A stretch of DNA of 64,000 nucleotides from CAIQQQ01 sp040399685 (GTDB taxonomy: Bacteria; Pseudomonadota; Alphaproteobacteria; Acetobacterales; Acetobacteraceae), in the NCBI GenBank assembly GCA_040399685.1, contig JBBART010000005.1, positions 1 through 64,000 on the forward strand, in the 5' to 3' direction. The notes beneath the pieces are model-generated. The model ran no database searches. It saw nothing but the letters and a program-made list of their open reading frames with translations, and was not told the origin of the DNA. Each line of letters opens with the position of its first letter. The stretch's first letter is position 1. Shown piece by piece: positions 1-7,894 of the stretch. Made by a program: the position numbers and the translations under genes.

Positions 1-253
1 AACCAGCCCTGCTCGGCAGCGACGTTGCTACACCACGGGGCGGGACATGATCCCTCTGGTGGTGCTCCACGTGTCTCGCCACCGGTTGATTGCGGCCGCC
101 TTCCGTGCAGCCAGCCCATTGCTGGGTGCCGTCGAAATTCGTCAGATGGTCGCCAGCGCAATCGCCTTGCATCTGCGACGGCGGCACCGGTCCCGCAACT
201 GAGCGGGTTTTGGCCACCCCGATCACCCCCACCACCACGCAGGCATAAGCAGA
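1..253. other. Left edge with no firmly supported gene
   Basis: No convincing gene is seen here. In the + frame starting at base 2 the sequence stays open from the window edge to a TGA at 206-208, with an ATG at 47 that would give 54 residues rich in Leu, Ala and Arg. This could be the tail of a gene entering from the left, but nothing in it is recognisable. The other open frame (25-276) overlaps the start of the next gene and looks like a GC-rich shadow. Confidence 0.25.
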
Positions 254-745
254 ATGAACCAGCCAGTTCGCTATAACGCGGCAGCCAATGGTGCTGCCAA
301 CCCCGCCACGCGCCCTGATTCCGAATACGTCCTTTATCGTCTGGAGGAAGCCGGCCGTACGCTCCTTGCGCTCCCCAACACGGGCCCCACGACGCATATG
401 CGGACAAGCCAGTATGATGTCGTCCAATCAGCTGTCGAAGCCTATGGCTGGTCGAAAATGGACCCGCGCCTCCGCCCTGCCATGCCGGGCGCGACGCAAA
501 TCGCGCGTATGGACGAAGCGCTCGACTGGATTCCGCGCATTCCGCCAGACCGATACGTGCTGCGCCGGATTGTCGGCGCCCGCGCCTTGGTCAGCCCGAT
601 AACCGAACGTCACCTCTTCCCTTGGCGACGACTCGCATCACTGCTTGGGGCAGACCACAAGGCGGTCCAGCGATGGCACAGCCAAGGCATCGCGCTGATT
701 TTAGCCAGTCTTGCCGTATCTGGACTCGAAGCGCGGTCGCGTTGA
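254..745 (+). CDS. DUF6362 family protein, probable terminase-small-like phage protein
   Basis: A 163-aa protein. Its C-terminal two thirds has the DUF6362 pattern: a conserved segment with Met-Asp-Glu-Ala, a run leading to Arg-Arg-Ile-Val-Gly-Ala-Arg-Ala, then Phe-Pro-Trp-Arg-Arg-Leu-Ala and a helix-turn-helix-like stretch near residues 125-155. Proteins of this family are usually found just before phage terminase large subunits in alphaproteobacteria, so a DNA-recognition role in packaging is inferred. Here an inverted rlpA-like gene and an AT-rich region separate it from the terminase, which is unusual. The function has not been shown from sequence; it could also be a stand-alone DNA-binding regulator. 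Confidence 0.6.
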   Translation: MNQPVRYNAAANGAANPATRPDSEYVLYRLEEAGRTLLALPNTGPTTHMRTSQYDVVQSAVEAYGWSKMDPRLRPAMPGATQIARMDEALDWIPRIPPDRYVLRRIVGARALVSPITERHLFPWRRLASLLGADHKAVQRWHSQGIALILASLAVSGLEARSR

Positions 746-787
746 CAGGGTGCCGCTCTGGCAATGTGTCATCTGTGTCACCGAATC

Positions 788-819
788 AAAACGGGCCTCG
801 GCATTACCGCCGAGGCCCG
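788..819 (-). terminator. Rho-independent terminator of the rlpA-like gene
   Basis: A perfect 11-bp stem, CGGGCCTCGGC (792-802) with GCCGAGGCCCG (809-819) and a 6-nt loop. Read on the - strand it is followed by TTTTGATT, placing an intrinsic terminator about 30 bases past the rlpA stop codon. On the + strand it may also insulate the 254-745 gene, but no T-run follows in that direction. Confidence 0.75.
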
Positions 820-846
820 CTGCACGTGCAGAGCAGTGCCTGCGAC

Positions 847-1575
847 CTACAAAGGCTGCAACGTCACCATACCCACGCCCGCGTCCAAAATTCCCAACTC
901 CTTCGCCGCCTGACGCGAAAGGTCGATAATGCGTGTCCGCGTGCCAGGACGATCGTTGATCGTCACGATCACAGCTCGCGCACCATTATGGCTCGTAACC
1001 CGAACCTTCGTGCCCAGCGGCAGCGTCGCATGCGCAGCGGTCAGGGCGTTTTGGTCGTAACGTGTCCCGGCGCTGGTCCTTTGGCCCTGCCAACGCGCAC
1101 CGCCATACCATGACGCCATGCCGGTCTGCTGCCAGGTCGCCACACTGCCCTGCTCACGCCACAACGTGCCGTCATCAATCAACGCAGGGTCTAAATTTCC
1201 GCTCGTCTGGCTTGCGGAAACACGCCGAATCACGCGTCCGTTTGATCCCAGAGAAAGAGCAGGGGACACCGATCGCGCCTTGGAGCGCGACGCGGTGGAC
1301 GAGTGCGGTGAAACAGTGTTCGCACCGGCAGGCTTGCTCGTTGCCACGCGTGGCGCCACGGATTTACGCTGTGTCTTCTCATGGTCAGGTTTTGACGTCG
1401 CAGACCGCCCGGCGCGGGGAGCGCCATGCTGTTGGGTGGCCATCGTCGAGCTCTTTGCCTCTGTCGCCTCATGCGCAATCTGCGCGTCGTCCGTGTTAGC
1501 CGCTAGCGCTGGCATACTAAACAATACCGACGCGACCATGCCGGGTAATACCCATTTGGCACGATTAATCATCAA
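847..1575 (-). CDS. rlpA: RlpA-like double-psi beta-barrel protein (septal peptidoglycan lytic family)
   Basis: A 242-aa secreted protein. Residues 1-25 form a signal peptide ending Ala-Leu-Ala-Ala. Residues 30-145 are low-complexity (Ser, Thr, Ala, Lys, Arg). The last 95 residues are the RlpA double-psi beta-barrel: Ala-Ser-Trp-Tyr-Gly near the start, then Gln-Arg-Thr-Ser-Ala-Gly, Ala-Ala-His-Ala-Thr-Leu-Pro-Leu-Gly-Thr, and the acidic Asn-Asp-Arg-Pro-Gly motif. Family members cleave denuded glycan strands at the septum; no SPOR domain is present. It is transcribed against all surrounding phage genes and has its own terminator, so it may be cargo of the prophage or a host gene between two phage segments. 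Confidence 0.85.
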   Translation of the reverse strand: MMINRAKWVLPGMVASVLFSMPALAANTDDAQIAHEATEAKSSTMATQQHGAPRAGRSATSKPDHEKTQRKSVAPRVATSKPAGANTVSPHSSTASRSKARSVSPALSLGSNGRVIRRVSASQTSGNLDPALIDDGTLWREQGSVATWQQTGMASWYGGARWQGQRTSAGTRYDQNALTAAHATLPLGTKVRVTSHNGARAVIVTINDRPGTRTRIIDLSRQAAKELGILDAGVGMVTLQPL

Positions 1576-2103
1576 TGCTCCAATCTCGTCGATGCCATAC
1601 CGTCAGCCAAAACTGCATCCGAACAACACAGTCACGATCTTCACGGCGGCAAGGCGGACGCTGTCACCCAAAGTCCAAACCCGGAAACACAGACAAGGGA
1701 CAGCAAACAGCAATGGTTTGGACCGTTATACAGCCCAAGCATGCCCTCCAGATCAACCCCCAATTCTAAAACTGGCCTGCACATTGTTGCCATAATTAAG
1801 CGGTTCGACTGTCAAACGTTGGTGGTGAAAACACAAAAAAGCAAAATAAGTCGTTGAAAATAAATACGTTTTCAAACGTCAATACGTTCAAATTTTGTGT
1901 TGCAGCATAAAACACATTGCTCGTCAGAATTGAAATTTTGGCGATCGCATGGGTGGGAAAAGCACAATTTAAGGAAAATTCGCCTAGTGTGGATTTTTTT
2001 CCTTCCCATCAGCCCCAGAAAAGTGTAAGGTTTTCCCTATGATCGGGTTGACGCGAACCGTCAGCGCTTCTTGCCCCCATCATATTCCCTTTGTCAGGAC
2101 CCC
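1576..2103. promoter_or_regulatory. AT-rich intergenic control region before the phage structural operon
   Basis: About 530 bases with no convincing gene. The segment 1796-2000 is clearly richer in A and T than anything else in the window and sits between the divergent rlpA-like gene and the terminase. It contains repeated ACGTT/AACGT words (around 1811, 1866 and 1884) and A/T runs. It is the natural place for the late promoter and for silencer or activator binding, but I could not assign a convincing -35/-10 pair. The TTG at 2071 would extend the terminase upstream; the ATG at 2104, preceded by AGGA, is preferred. Confidence 0.5.
1866..1879. promoter_or_regulatory. Inverted repeat ACGTTT-TC-AAACGT, operator-like
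   Basis: A perfect 6-2-6 inverted repeat in the AT-rich region. A related half site TCAAACGT occurs at 1812-1819 and ACGTTCAAA at 1884-1892, giving three related elements within 80 bp. The layout resembles a multi-site operator for a phage or host regulator. No regulator is identified. Confidence 0.35.
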
Positions 2104-3510
2104 ATGGCCCCACGCACAGACCAGCCTCCGCTGGCACTGCCTGCGCCCCAACCGCACGAGCCCCCCGATCTATTGGAATGGGCACGACACGCCCTTGAGC
2201 CTTTGGGGCAGGTTCCAGCGCGACACCATATCCTGATGCTTCAAAAGCTCGCTGACGTCGCCTCCGGCCGAATCGATCGCCTCATGCTTCTCCTGCCGCC
2301 CGGCCACGCCAAATCCACCTACGCTTCGGTCCTGTTCCCCGCCTGGTGGTTCACGCGCCATCCCGCGAGCTCCATCATCACCGCGTGTCACACCGCCGAC
2401 CTCGCCGACCATTTCGCCCGAAGGGTCCGAGACATGGTTCGAGAGCATTCCCCCACCCTCGGCTACACGCTGGCACGCGATGAACGTGCCGCCGCGCGCT
2501 GGCGCATCTCAACACGGGGGGACTATTACGCCTGCGGCATCCGCGGCCCCATAACCGGCCGGAGAGCAGACCTCGTCCTGATCGACGACCCCATAAAATC
2601 CCACACCGAAGCCGACAGCCAATCGGCCCGAGACGCCTTGTGGAATTGGTATCGCTCCGATCTGGCCACCCGCCTGAAACCGGGAGGGCGCATCGTCCTC
2701 ATCATGACCCGCTGGCACCAGGACGACCTCGGCGGCCGCCTTCTCGAAGCCGATCCCAGCTGGCACGTCGTCAAGCTCCCCGCCCTCGCCGAACAAAACG
2801 ACCCACTTGGTCGCGCCCCGGGCGAAGCGCTCTGGCCCGAATGAGAAGACGAAGCCGCTCTCGACCGCAAACGCCGGACCATCGGCCCGCGAATCTGGCA
2901 GGCATTATTTCAGCAAAACCCCAACCCCGACACCGACGCGCTGTTCACCACCACGCGAATCGCCACCATCGATCATCCACCAGAATTTCACCGCGAAGTC
3001 CGCGCCTGGGACCTCGCGGCCACTCTGCCAACCGAAGGTCGGGACCCAGACTGGACAGTCGGTCTTAAACTCGCCGTCACCCAAGACCGCCGTTTCATCG
3101 TCACCGACATCATCCGCATCCGCGCCGGCCCCACGGAAATCGCCAACACCATCGTCACCACGGCCAGCCAGGACGGCCTGTCCGTCACCATCGGCCTGCC
3201 GCAAGACCCCGGCCAGGCCGGCAAACAGCAGATCGCATGGCTCACCCAGCGCCTCGCCGGCCACAAGGTCCGCGCCAGCCCAGAGTCCGGCAGCAAGCTC
3301 TTGCGCGCCACCCCCGCCGCCGCCGCCATCGACACGGGCCTCCTCAGCCTCATGCGTGCCCCCTGGAACCGAAGCTTTCTGGACGAACTCCGAGACTTTC
3401 CCCAGGGCCGCAAAGACGACCAGGTCGATGCCCTCAGCCGCGCCTTCGCCCTCGCCGCCGAATCCACAACCCAGCCCCGCCGGCTCTCAATCCCATTGCT
3501 GGGACGCTGA
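2104..3510 (+). pseudogene. Phage terminase large subunit interrupted by an in-frame TGA at 2842
   Basis: Packaging motor ATPase and nuclease. Read through the internal TGA, the frame gives about 468 residues, the usual length for the family. The N-terminal ATPase has Walker A Pro-Pro-Gly-His-Ala-Lys-Ser-Thr near residue 64 and Walker B Leu-Val-Leu-Ile-Asp-Asp at about 157. After codon 247 (TGA, in Trp-Pro-Glu-stop-Glu-Asp-Glu) the same frame continues with the nuclease domain: Arg-Ala-Trp-Asp-Leu-Ala-Ala near 300 and Lys-Asp-Asp-Gln-Val-Asp-Ala-Leu near 437. No other lesion is seen. The replaced residue was probably Trp (TGG) or Arg (CGA). Unless read through, the gene yields an ATPase domain without nuclease. 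Start at ATG 2104 with AGGA upstream; the portal follows. Confidence 0.85.
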
Positions 3511-3578
3511 CCCATCGTGCCGGAAGCAACGTCCTCAGAACGCCCCACACCGGCCTCGCCGCAACCACAGGCGCCCCC

Positions 3579-4979
3579 ATGTTCGACACCATCGCCGCCC
3601 TCATGCCGGCCGACCCCGATTACGCCCCCAGAACAGCCCGCCTCAGCCTCTACAAACGCGTCCAGGACGGCACGCTCTATGACGCACTCCCCTACGAATT
3701 CCAGGACGAGCGCACAGCATCCGGCGAATACATCCCCCTTCGCCAGCGCCGCCCATCCGTGCGCTACCCTCTGGCCCGCATCGTCGTCGATGACAGCGTC
3801 AGCCTCGTCTTCAGCGACGGCCACTTCCCCCTCATCGATACCGACGACCCCGCCTTGCGCGCCACCCTGGCCGACCTCGCCACCGAAACCCGGCTCAACG
3901 CGATCATGCAGGAAGCAGCCCTGCGCGGCGCCACCGGCTCCGTCGCCATCCTGCTCCGCGTCCTGCGCGGCCGCGTGTTTCTCAAGGTTCTTGAAAGCGT
4001 CTACCTCACCCCCGTCTGGGACCATGAAGCGCCAGACACGCTGGCCAGCATCATCGAAAAATACAAAGTTCCTGGCGCCACCCTGGCCGCACTTGGTCAC
4101 CAAATCGCTAACCCGGGCGCGCAATACTGGTTCATGCGCGTGTGGGACAGCACCGCCGAAACCTGGTTCCACCCCTGGCCCACCGCCAGCCCCGAAACGC
4201 CGCGCATCGATGCCGACCGCACCACCACCCACGGCCTCGGCTTTGTCCCGGTGGTCTGGGTCCGCAATCTCCCCGGCGGTCCAGACGGTGCGGACGGCAT
4301 CGATGGCGCCTGCACCTTCCGCCCCGCCATCGAAACCTCCATCGAGATCGACTACCAACTCAGCCAGGCCGGCCGCGGCCTCAAATACAGCTCCGATCCC
4401 ACGCTGCTCATCCGCGAGCCAGCCGGAGACGCCCGCGAACTGGTCCGCGGCGGCGGCAACGCCCTGGTGGTCACCGAAAACGGCGATGCAAGGCTGCTGG
4501 AAATCAACGGTACAGCCTCCTCCGCGGTCATCGACTACGTCCGCACCTTGCGCGAACTCGCCCTCGAAGGCGTCCACGGCAACCGTTCCAGTGCGGATCG
4601 CCTCACCACCGCCCAATCGGGCCGCGCGCTTGAAATGATGAACCAGGGCCTGATCTTTCTCGCCGACAATCTGCGCGTCAGCTACGGCGCCGCCATCCTG
4701 CAAATCGCCCGCATGATCATCCAGGCCTCGCATATCTACCGCCTCACCACCCACAATGAGCCGATTCCCCAGCTCGACACCTCCGCCCGCCTGCGCCTGA
4801 AATGGCCGCGCTGGTACGCCCCAGACGCCGCCGACCGCGCCGCCGACGCGCAGACCCTGGCCACCCTCACATCAGCCAAGCTGCTGTCCCCGGATACGGC
4901 TTTGCGCAGCATCGCCGATGTCTACGCCGTCTCGGACATCGGCCTCGAACGCGCCCGCATCGCGCAGGAGCACCCATGA
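3579..4979 (+). CDS. Phage portal protein (SPP1 gp6-like)
   Basis: A 466-aa protein starting at ATG 3579, right after the terminase. The N-terminus (Tyr-Lys-Arg-Val-Gln-Asp-Gly-Thr-Leu-Tyr-Asp near residue 25) and the later Glu-Thr-Ser-Ile-Glu-Ile-Asp-Tyr-Gln-Leu-Ser region match the Gp6-type portals that form the dodecameric ring at the capsid vertex. Position between terminase and capsid supports this. The stop overlaps the next start (ATGA at 4976-4979), implying translational coupling. The open frame extends upstream to 3237, but that part overlaps the terminase and is not phage-portal-like. Confidence 0.85.
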   Translation: MFDTIAALMPADPDYAPRTARLSLYKRVQDGTLYDALPYEFQDERTASGEYIPLRQRRPSVRYPLARIVVDDSVSLVFSDGHFPLIDTDDPALRATLADLATETRLNAIMQEAALRGATGSVAILLRVLRGRVFLKVLESVYLTPVWDHEAPDTLASIIEKYKVPGATLAALGHQIANPGAQYWFMRVWDSTAETWFHPWPTASPETPRIDADRTTTHGLGFVPVVWVRNLPGGPDGADGIDGACTFRPAIETSIEIDYQLSQAGRGLKYSSDPTLLIREPAGDARELVRGGGNALVVTENGDARLLEINGTASSAVIDYVRTLRELALEGVHGNRSSADRLTTAQSGRALEMMNQGLIFLADNLRVSYGAAILQIARMIIQASHIYRLTTHNEPIPQLDTSARLRLKWPRWYAPDAADRAADAQTLATLTSAKLLSPDTALRSIADVYAVSDIGLERARIAQEHP

Positions 4980-5362
4980 CAGACGAAATCTCGCCCCCGC
5001 CATCCCCCGAAGCCCGTCTTCTCGAACTCGAACGTCGGCTCACCGAGCAGGAGGCCACCCACCAGGCCCGCCTGGTTCAATCCGAGCTGAAATCCCACGC
5101 CGTCCGCGCCGGTATGGTGGACCTCGACGGACTTAAACTGCTCGACGCCAGCAAGGTCAAACTCACGCCCGCCGGTGAGGTCGAAGGTGCCGATCGCCTG
5201 ATGACCGACCTGCGCCGCGCCAAACCCTGGCTCTTCCACGCAGCCAACTCCTCCACCCCTGCCACCCCTCCGCCCAGCACGCCCCCCGCTGCCAAGCGCG
5301 CCACCACCATGACCCACGATGAATGGCAGGCCGCCCGCGCCGAACTCCTCCGCCGCCACTAA
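4976..5362 (+). CDS. Capsid scaffold-like protein
   Basis: A 128-aa protein coupled to the portal by an ATGA overlap. Residues 15-40 form a charged coiled-coil-like helix (Glu-Ala-Arg-Leu-Leu-Glu-Leu-Glu-Arg-Arg). The central segment, with Ala-Gly-Met-Val-Asp-Leu-Asp-Gly-Leu-Lys-Leu and Gly-Ala-Asp-Arg-Leu, ends at Ala-Lys-Pro-Trp-Leu-Phe; then comes a Pro/Thr linker and a basic tail. Proteins of this build between portal and capsid generally act as internal scaffolds; no protease is seen. Assignment rests on position and architecture. Confidence 0.6.
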   Translation: MTDEISPPPSPEARLLELERRLTEQEATHQARLVQSELKSHAVRAGMVDLDGLKLLDASKVKLTPAGEVEGADRLMTDLRRAKPWLFHAANSSTPATPPPSTPPAAKRATTMTHDEWQAARAELLRRH

Positions 5363-5369
5363 CCAAACC

Positions 5370-5399
5370 GTAGGGCGGGTAAGCGCAGCGCCACCCGCC
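5370..5399. repeat. REP-like hairpin beginning GTAGGGCGGGT
   Basis: A 30-base element starting GTAGGGCGGGT and ending ACCCGCC, with an inner AAGCGCAGCG. The arms GGCGGGT and ACCCGCC are perfectly complementary. It matches the general look of the dispersed GTAGG-type intergenic repeats common in proteobacteria. It lies between scaffold and capsid genes, where a stable hairpin could set the different mRNA levels of the two. Confidence 0.6.
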
Positions 5400-5471
5400 A
5401 TCCCCACGACGCCCCAAGCCCACCCCCACGAGCGCCCCCGCGCCCGCCAATCCGCATGAGGAAAATCCCAA

Positions 5472-6794
5472 ATGGGCATTCAGAACTTCCCCGCAGCACT
5501 GCAGCCGATCATCCAGCAGGGCTTCCTGGAGCGCGAGTTCCAGGCCGCTCTCCACAGCCGCCTCGGCTACCGCATGTGCGCCGACCGCGCCGAATTCGCC
5601 GTCGGCATCGGCGAGACGCTGACGAAAACCCGTGCCGGTCTGAAACCCTCCGTCACCACGCCCTCGTCGCCCTCGACAAACACCAACCTCGACAACGGCC
5701 TCACCCCCACGGGCTTCGGCGTCGAGCAGTTCACCATCACCTTGAACCACTACGCCGCCACCACCGACCTCAACATGGTCACCTCGCGCGTCGGCATTGC
5801 CAGCCAGTTCCTGCTCAACGCCGCCATCAACGGCGAACAGGCCGCCCGCAGCCTCGATGAACTGGCCCGCAACGCCCTGTTCGCCCCATATTTCGGCGGC
5901 AACACCCGTGTTCGCACCACGCTCGGCAGCGCCGGCGTCAACGTCACGGCAGACGATATCCGCGGCTTCCAGACTGCCTTCGTCAACGGCGTGCAAACGC
6001 CCGTCGGCGGCAGCGCAAGCCTCACCGTCACCATCGGCAGCAACGTCTACACGCTGGTCGGCGCCTCGGCCGATGCCACCAACGTCTCCACCGCGCCCTC
6101 CGGCATCTCCGGCGTGCTCACCTGCAGCACCTCGGTCAGCGTGGCAGACGGCACCGCCGGCAACGCAATCACCGCCGCCACCGCCAGCTCCATCATGCGC
6201 CCCAACACCCGCGCTACCACGGCCGCCATCACCGCCGCCGACACACTGACGATGGGCACCCTGCTCAACGCCGTCACCCAGCTGCGCCTCAACGCCGTGC
6301 CTGAAATCGACGGCGTCTATGACTGCTATCTCGACCCCGTCAGCGCCCGCCTGCTCTTCGCCGACAACGACTTCCGCCAGCTCTTCCAGGGCGCCACCTC
6401 CGCCAACCAGGTGTTCCAGCGCGGCATGATCAACGACTTCCTCGGCCTACGCTTCATCCCCACCACGGAAGCCTACGTCCAAACCCACCCCAGCCTCGCC
6501 GGCGCCGTCATCCGCCGCCCCATCATCGTGGGCCAGGGCGCACTCATCGAAGGCGATTTCGCCGGCCTGGCCGCAGCCGATGTCGCCCCCGATGACAGCC
6601 TCATCTCCATCGTCGACGGCATCGCCATGGTCACGCGCGAACCGATTGACCGCCTCCAGCAGATCATCGCCCAGAGCTGGTACTGGATCGGCGGCTTCTG
6701 CGCCCCGTCCGACACCACCACCAACCCCACCACGGTGCCCACCGCCACCAACGCCGCCTTCAAGCGCGCCGTCATGATCGAGCACGTGGGTTAA
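5472..6794 (+). CDS. Major capsid protein
   Basis: A 440-aa protein directly after the scaffold-like gene. Features typical of a HK97-fold coat are the N-terminal helix region with Glu-Arg-Glu-Phe-Gln-Ala-Ala-Leu, a middle region rich in Thr, Ser and Val (about residues 170-260) that looks like an inserted beta domain, and the closing segment around Asp-Gly-Ile-Ala-Met-Val-Thr-Arg-Glu-Pro. Codon use is strongly biased to C-ending codons, as expected for a highly expressed gene. Homology to a named capsid family is not resolved by eye; position and size make the call safe. Confidence 0.8.
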   Translation: MGIQNFPAALQPIIQQGFLEREFQAALHSRLGYRMCADRAEFAVGIGETLTKTRAGLKPSVTTPSSPSTNTNLDNGLTPTGFGVEQFTITLNHYAATTDLNMVTSRVGIASQFLLNAAINGEQAARSLDELARNALFAPYFGGNTRVRTTLGSAGVNVTADDIRGFQTAFVNGVQTPVGGSASLTVTIGSNVYTLVGASADATNVSTAPSGISGVLTCSTSVSVADGTAGNAITAATASSIMRPNTRATTAAITAADTLTMGTLLNAVTQLRLNAVPEIDGVYDCYLDPVSARLLFADNDFRQLFQGATSANQVFQRGMINDFLGLRFIPTTEAYVQTHPSLAGAVIRRPIIVGQGALIEGDFAGLAAADVAPDDSLISIVDGIAMVTREPIDRLQQIIAQSWYWIGGFCAPSDTTTNPTTVPTATNAAFKRAVMIEHVG

Positions 6795-6811
6795 CAAAAC
6801 CCGAACGCCGC

Positions 6812-6833
6812 CCCCCGCCGATCCCGGCGGGGG
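6812..6833 (+). other. GC hairpin after the capsid gene
   Basis: A 9-bp perfect stem, CCCCCGCCG (6812-6820) with CGGCGGGGG (6825-6833) and loop ATCC. No U-run follows, so it is more likely an mRNA stabiliser or partial attenuator between the abundant capsid message and the connector genes than a full terminator. Confidence 0.5.
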
Positions 6834-6856
6834 CGCCCCAAGCTGCGGAGCATCGC

Positions 6857-7234
6857 ATGGCATTCACCGATTCCGAACTGACGGATCTCCGCCGTCATTG
6901 TGGTTATCCTGCCTACGGCCTGGGCAATGGCGGTTTCAGCAACTGGCGCTTCTATCAGGCCTACGGAATGCTCGAATACCGCCTGCAACGCCTGTCCGGC
7001 GCCGAGGAACTGGTGGGCCGCACCTACCTGCAAACCCTCTCCACACTGGAACGCGCCGTCACGGATGCCTCCGCCACCCTTGACACCGATTCTGCCGCCG
7101 CCTGGGTCCGCAACGCCCGCGAAGTGGCCGACCGCACCAGGCTGTTCGACGACTGGCGCCGCCGCCTCTGTGGCTTCCTCGGAATCCCCGCGGGCCCATC
7201 CCTCGGCGACGGCTCCACCAGGCTCGTCGTCTGA
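6857..7234 (+). CDS. Putative head-tail connector protein
   Basis: A 125-aa mainly helical protein placed directly after the capsid gene, where head-completion adaptors usually lie. It contains aromatic patches (Phe-Ser-Asn-Trp-Arg-Phe-Tyr-Gln-Ala-Tyr near residues 28-37) and helices ending in Trp-Arg-Arg-Arg-Leu-Cys-Gly-Phe-Leu-Gly. No domain is recognised with certainty. Its TGA stop overlaps the next ATG at 7234, so the two are translationally coupled. Confidence 0.6.
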   Translation: MAFTDSELTDLRRHCGYPAYGLGNGGFSNWRFYQAYGMLEYRLQRLSGAEELVGRTYLQTLSTLERAVTDASATLDTDSAAAWVRNAREVADRTRLFDDWRRRLCGFLGIPAGPSLGDGSTRLVV

Positions 7235-7884
7235 TGAACGGCGATCTTCTGCAAGACCGCCTGAACCGCGCCGCCGGTCGCACCGCCATGATCGCAGGCC
7301 ATCTGTGCGACCTGTTCCGCCCGGACGGCGCCAGCAACCCGCTCGCCGCCGCCAACCGCATCCTGCGCCTGAACGCGGCCTTTCTGCCCCTCGGCGGCAA
7401 GCTCCGCCGGCCCGTCCCGCAAACCCAACCGCTCTGGGAGGGCGCGTTCGATGCCGCCTACACAAAGCCCGGCGACATCCTGCGTCGTGGCATGGATGGC
7501 GCTGTGTTCTACATCGCCGCCCAACAGCCCCTCCTGCCGGTGCTCTGCGTTCGCGCCTTGCGCCTTATCGCCATCACCCGCCCCGCAGGCCCTGCATCTC
7601 CCGGCTTGAACCTTTACGGCGGCGTCATCACCGCCTCCGAAACCAGCCTCGCCGAAGGCTGGCCTGCCAGCGTCCTGAGCGCAGGCGGGCAGGGCACCGG
7701 CCAGTCAGGCATTGCCGCCGAACTCGCCGCTGGCAGTTGGCAAATTCTGCTCCCGCCCAGCCTGCATCTCGAACTCCGCCCCGGCGACCGCCTCACCGAC
7801 GATCAAGGCCGCATCGGCATCATCGCCAATGCCGAGACCTCCGATCTCGGCACCAGCCTGATCGTCAAGCAGGCCAGCACCTAA
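7234..7884 (+). CDS. Putative head-tail joining/neck protein
   Basis: A 216-aa protein coupled to the preceding connector through a one-base overlap. The N-terminal half has a helix with Arg-Thr-Ala-Met-Ile-Ala-Gly-His-Leu-Cys and a conserved-looking Asp-Ile-Leu-Arg-Arg-Gly-Met-Asp-Gly-Ala-Val-Phe-Tyr-Ile-Ala segment, which suggests a small beta-barrel head-closure unit. The last third is beta-rich with Arg-Pro-Gly-Asp-Arg-Leu-Thr-Asp. No family is named with confidence; the role is inferred from position between connector and tail completion genes. Confidence 0.5.
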   Translation: MNGDLLQDRLNRAAGRTAMIAGHLCDLFRPDGASNPLAAANRILRLNAAFLPLGGKLRRPVPQTQPLWEGAFDAAYTKPGDILRRGMDGAVFYIAAQQPLLPVLCVRALRLIAITRPAGPASPGLNLYGGVITASETSLAEGWPASVLSAGGQGTGQSGIAAELAAGSWQILLPPSLHLELRPGDRLTDDQGRIGIIANAETSDLGTSLIVKQAST

Positions 7885-7894
7885 GGACCGCGCC

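Noticed and set aside
622..1795. + strand open frames across the rlpA-like gene
   Set aside because: The - strand frame has a signal peptide and a complete double-psi barrel; the + frames show no recognisable features.
2988..4754. Long - strand open frame of 588 codons opposite the terminase and portal
   Set aside because: It is a mirror of GC-rich coding on the + strand, with no domain, poor start context, and the + frames carry clear phage proteins.
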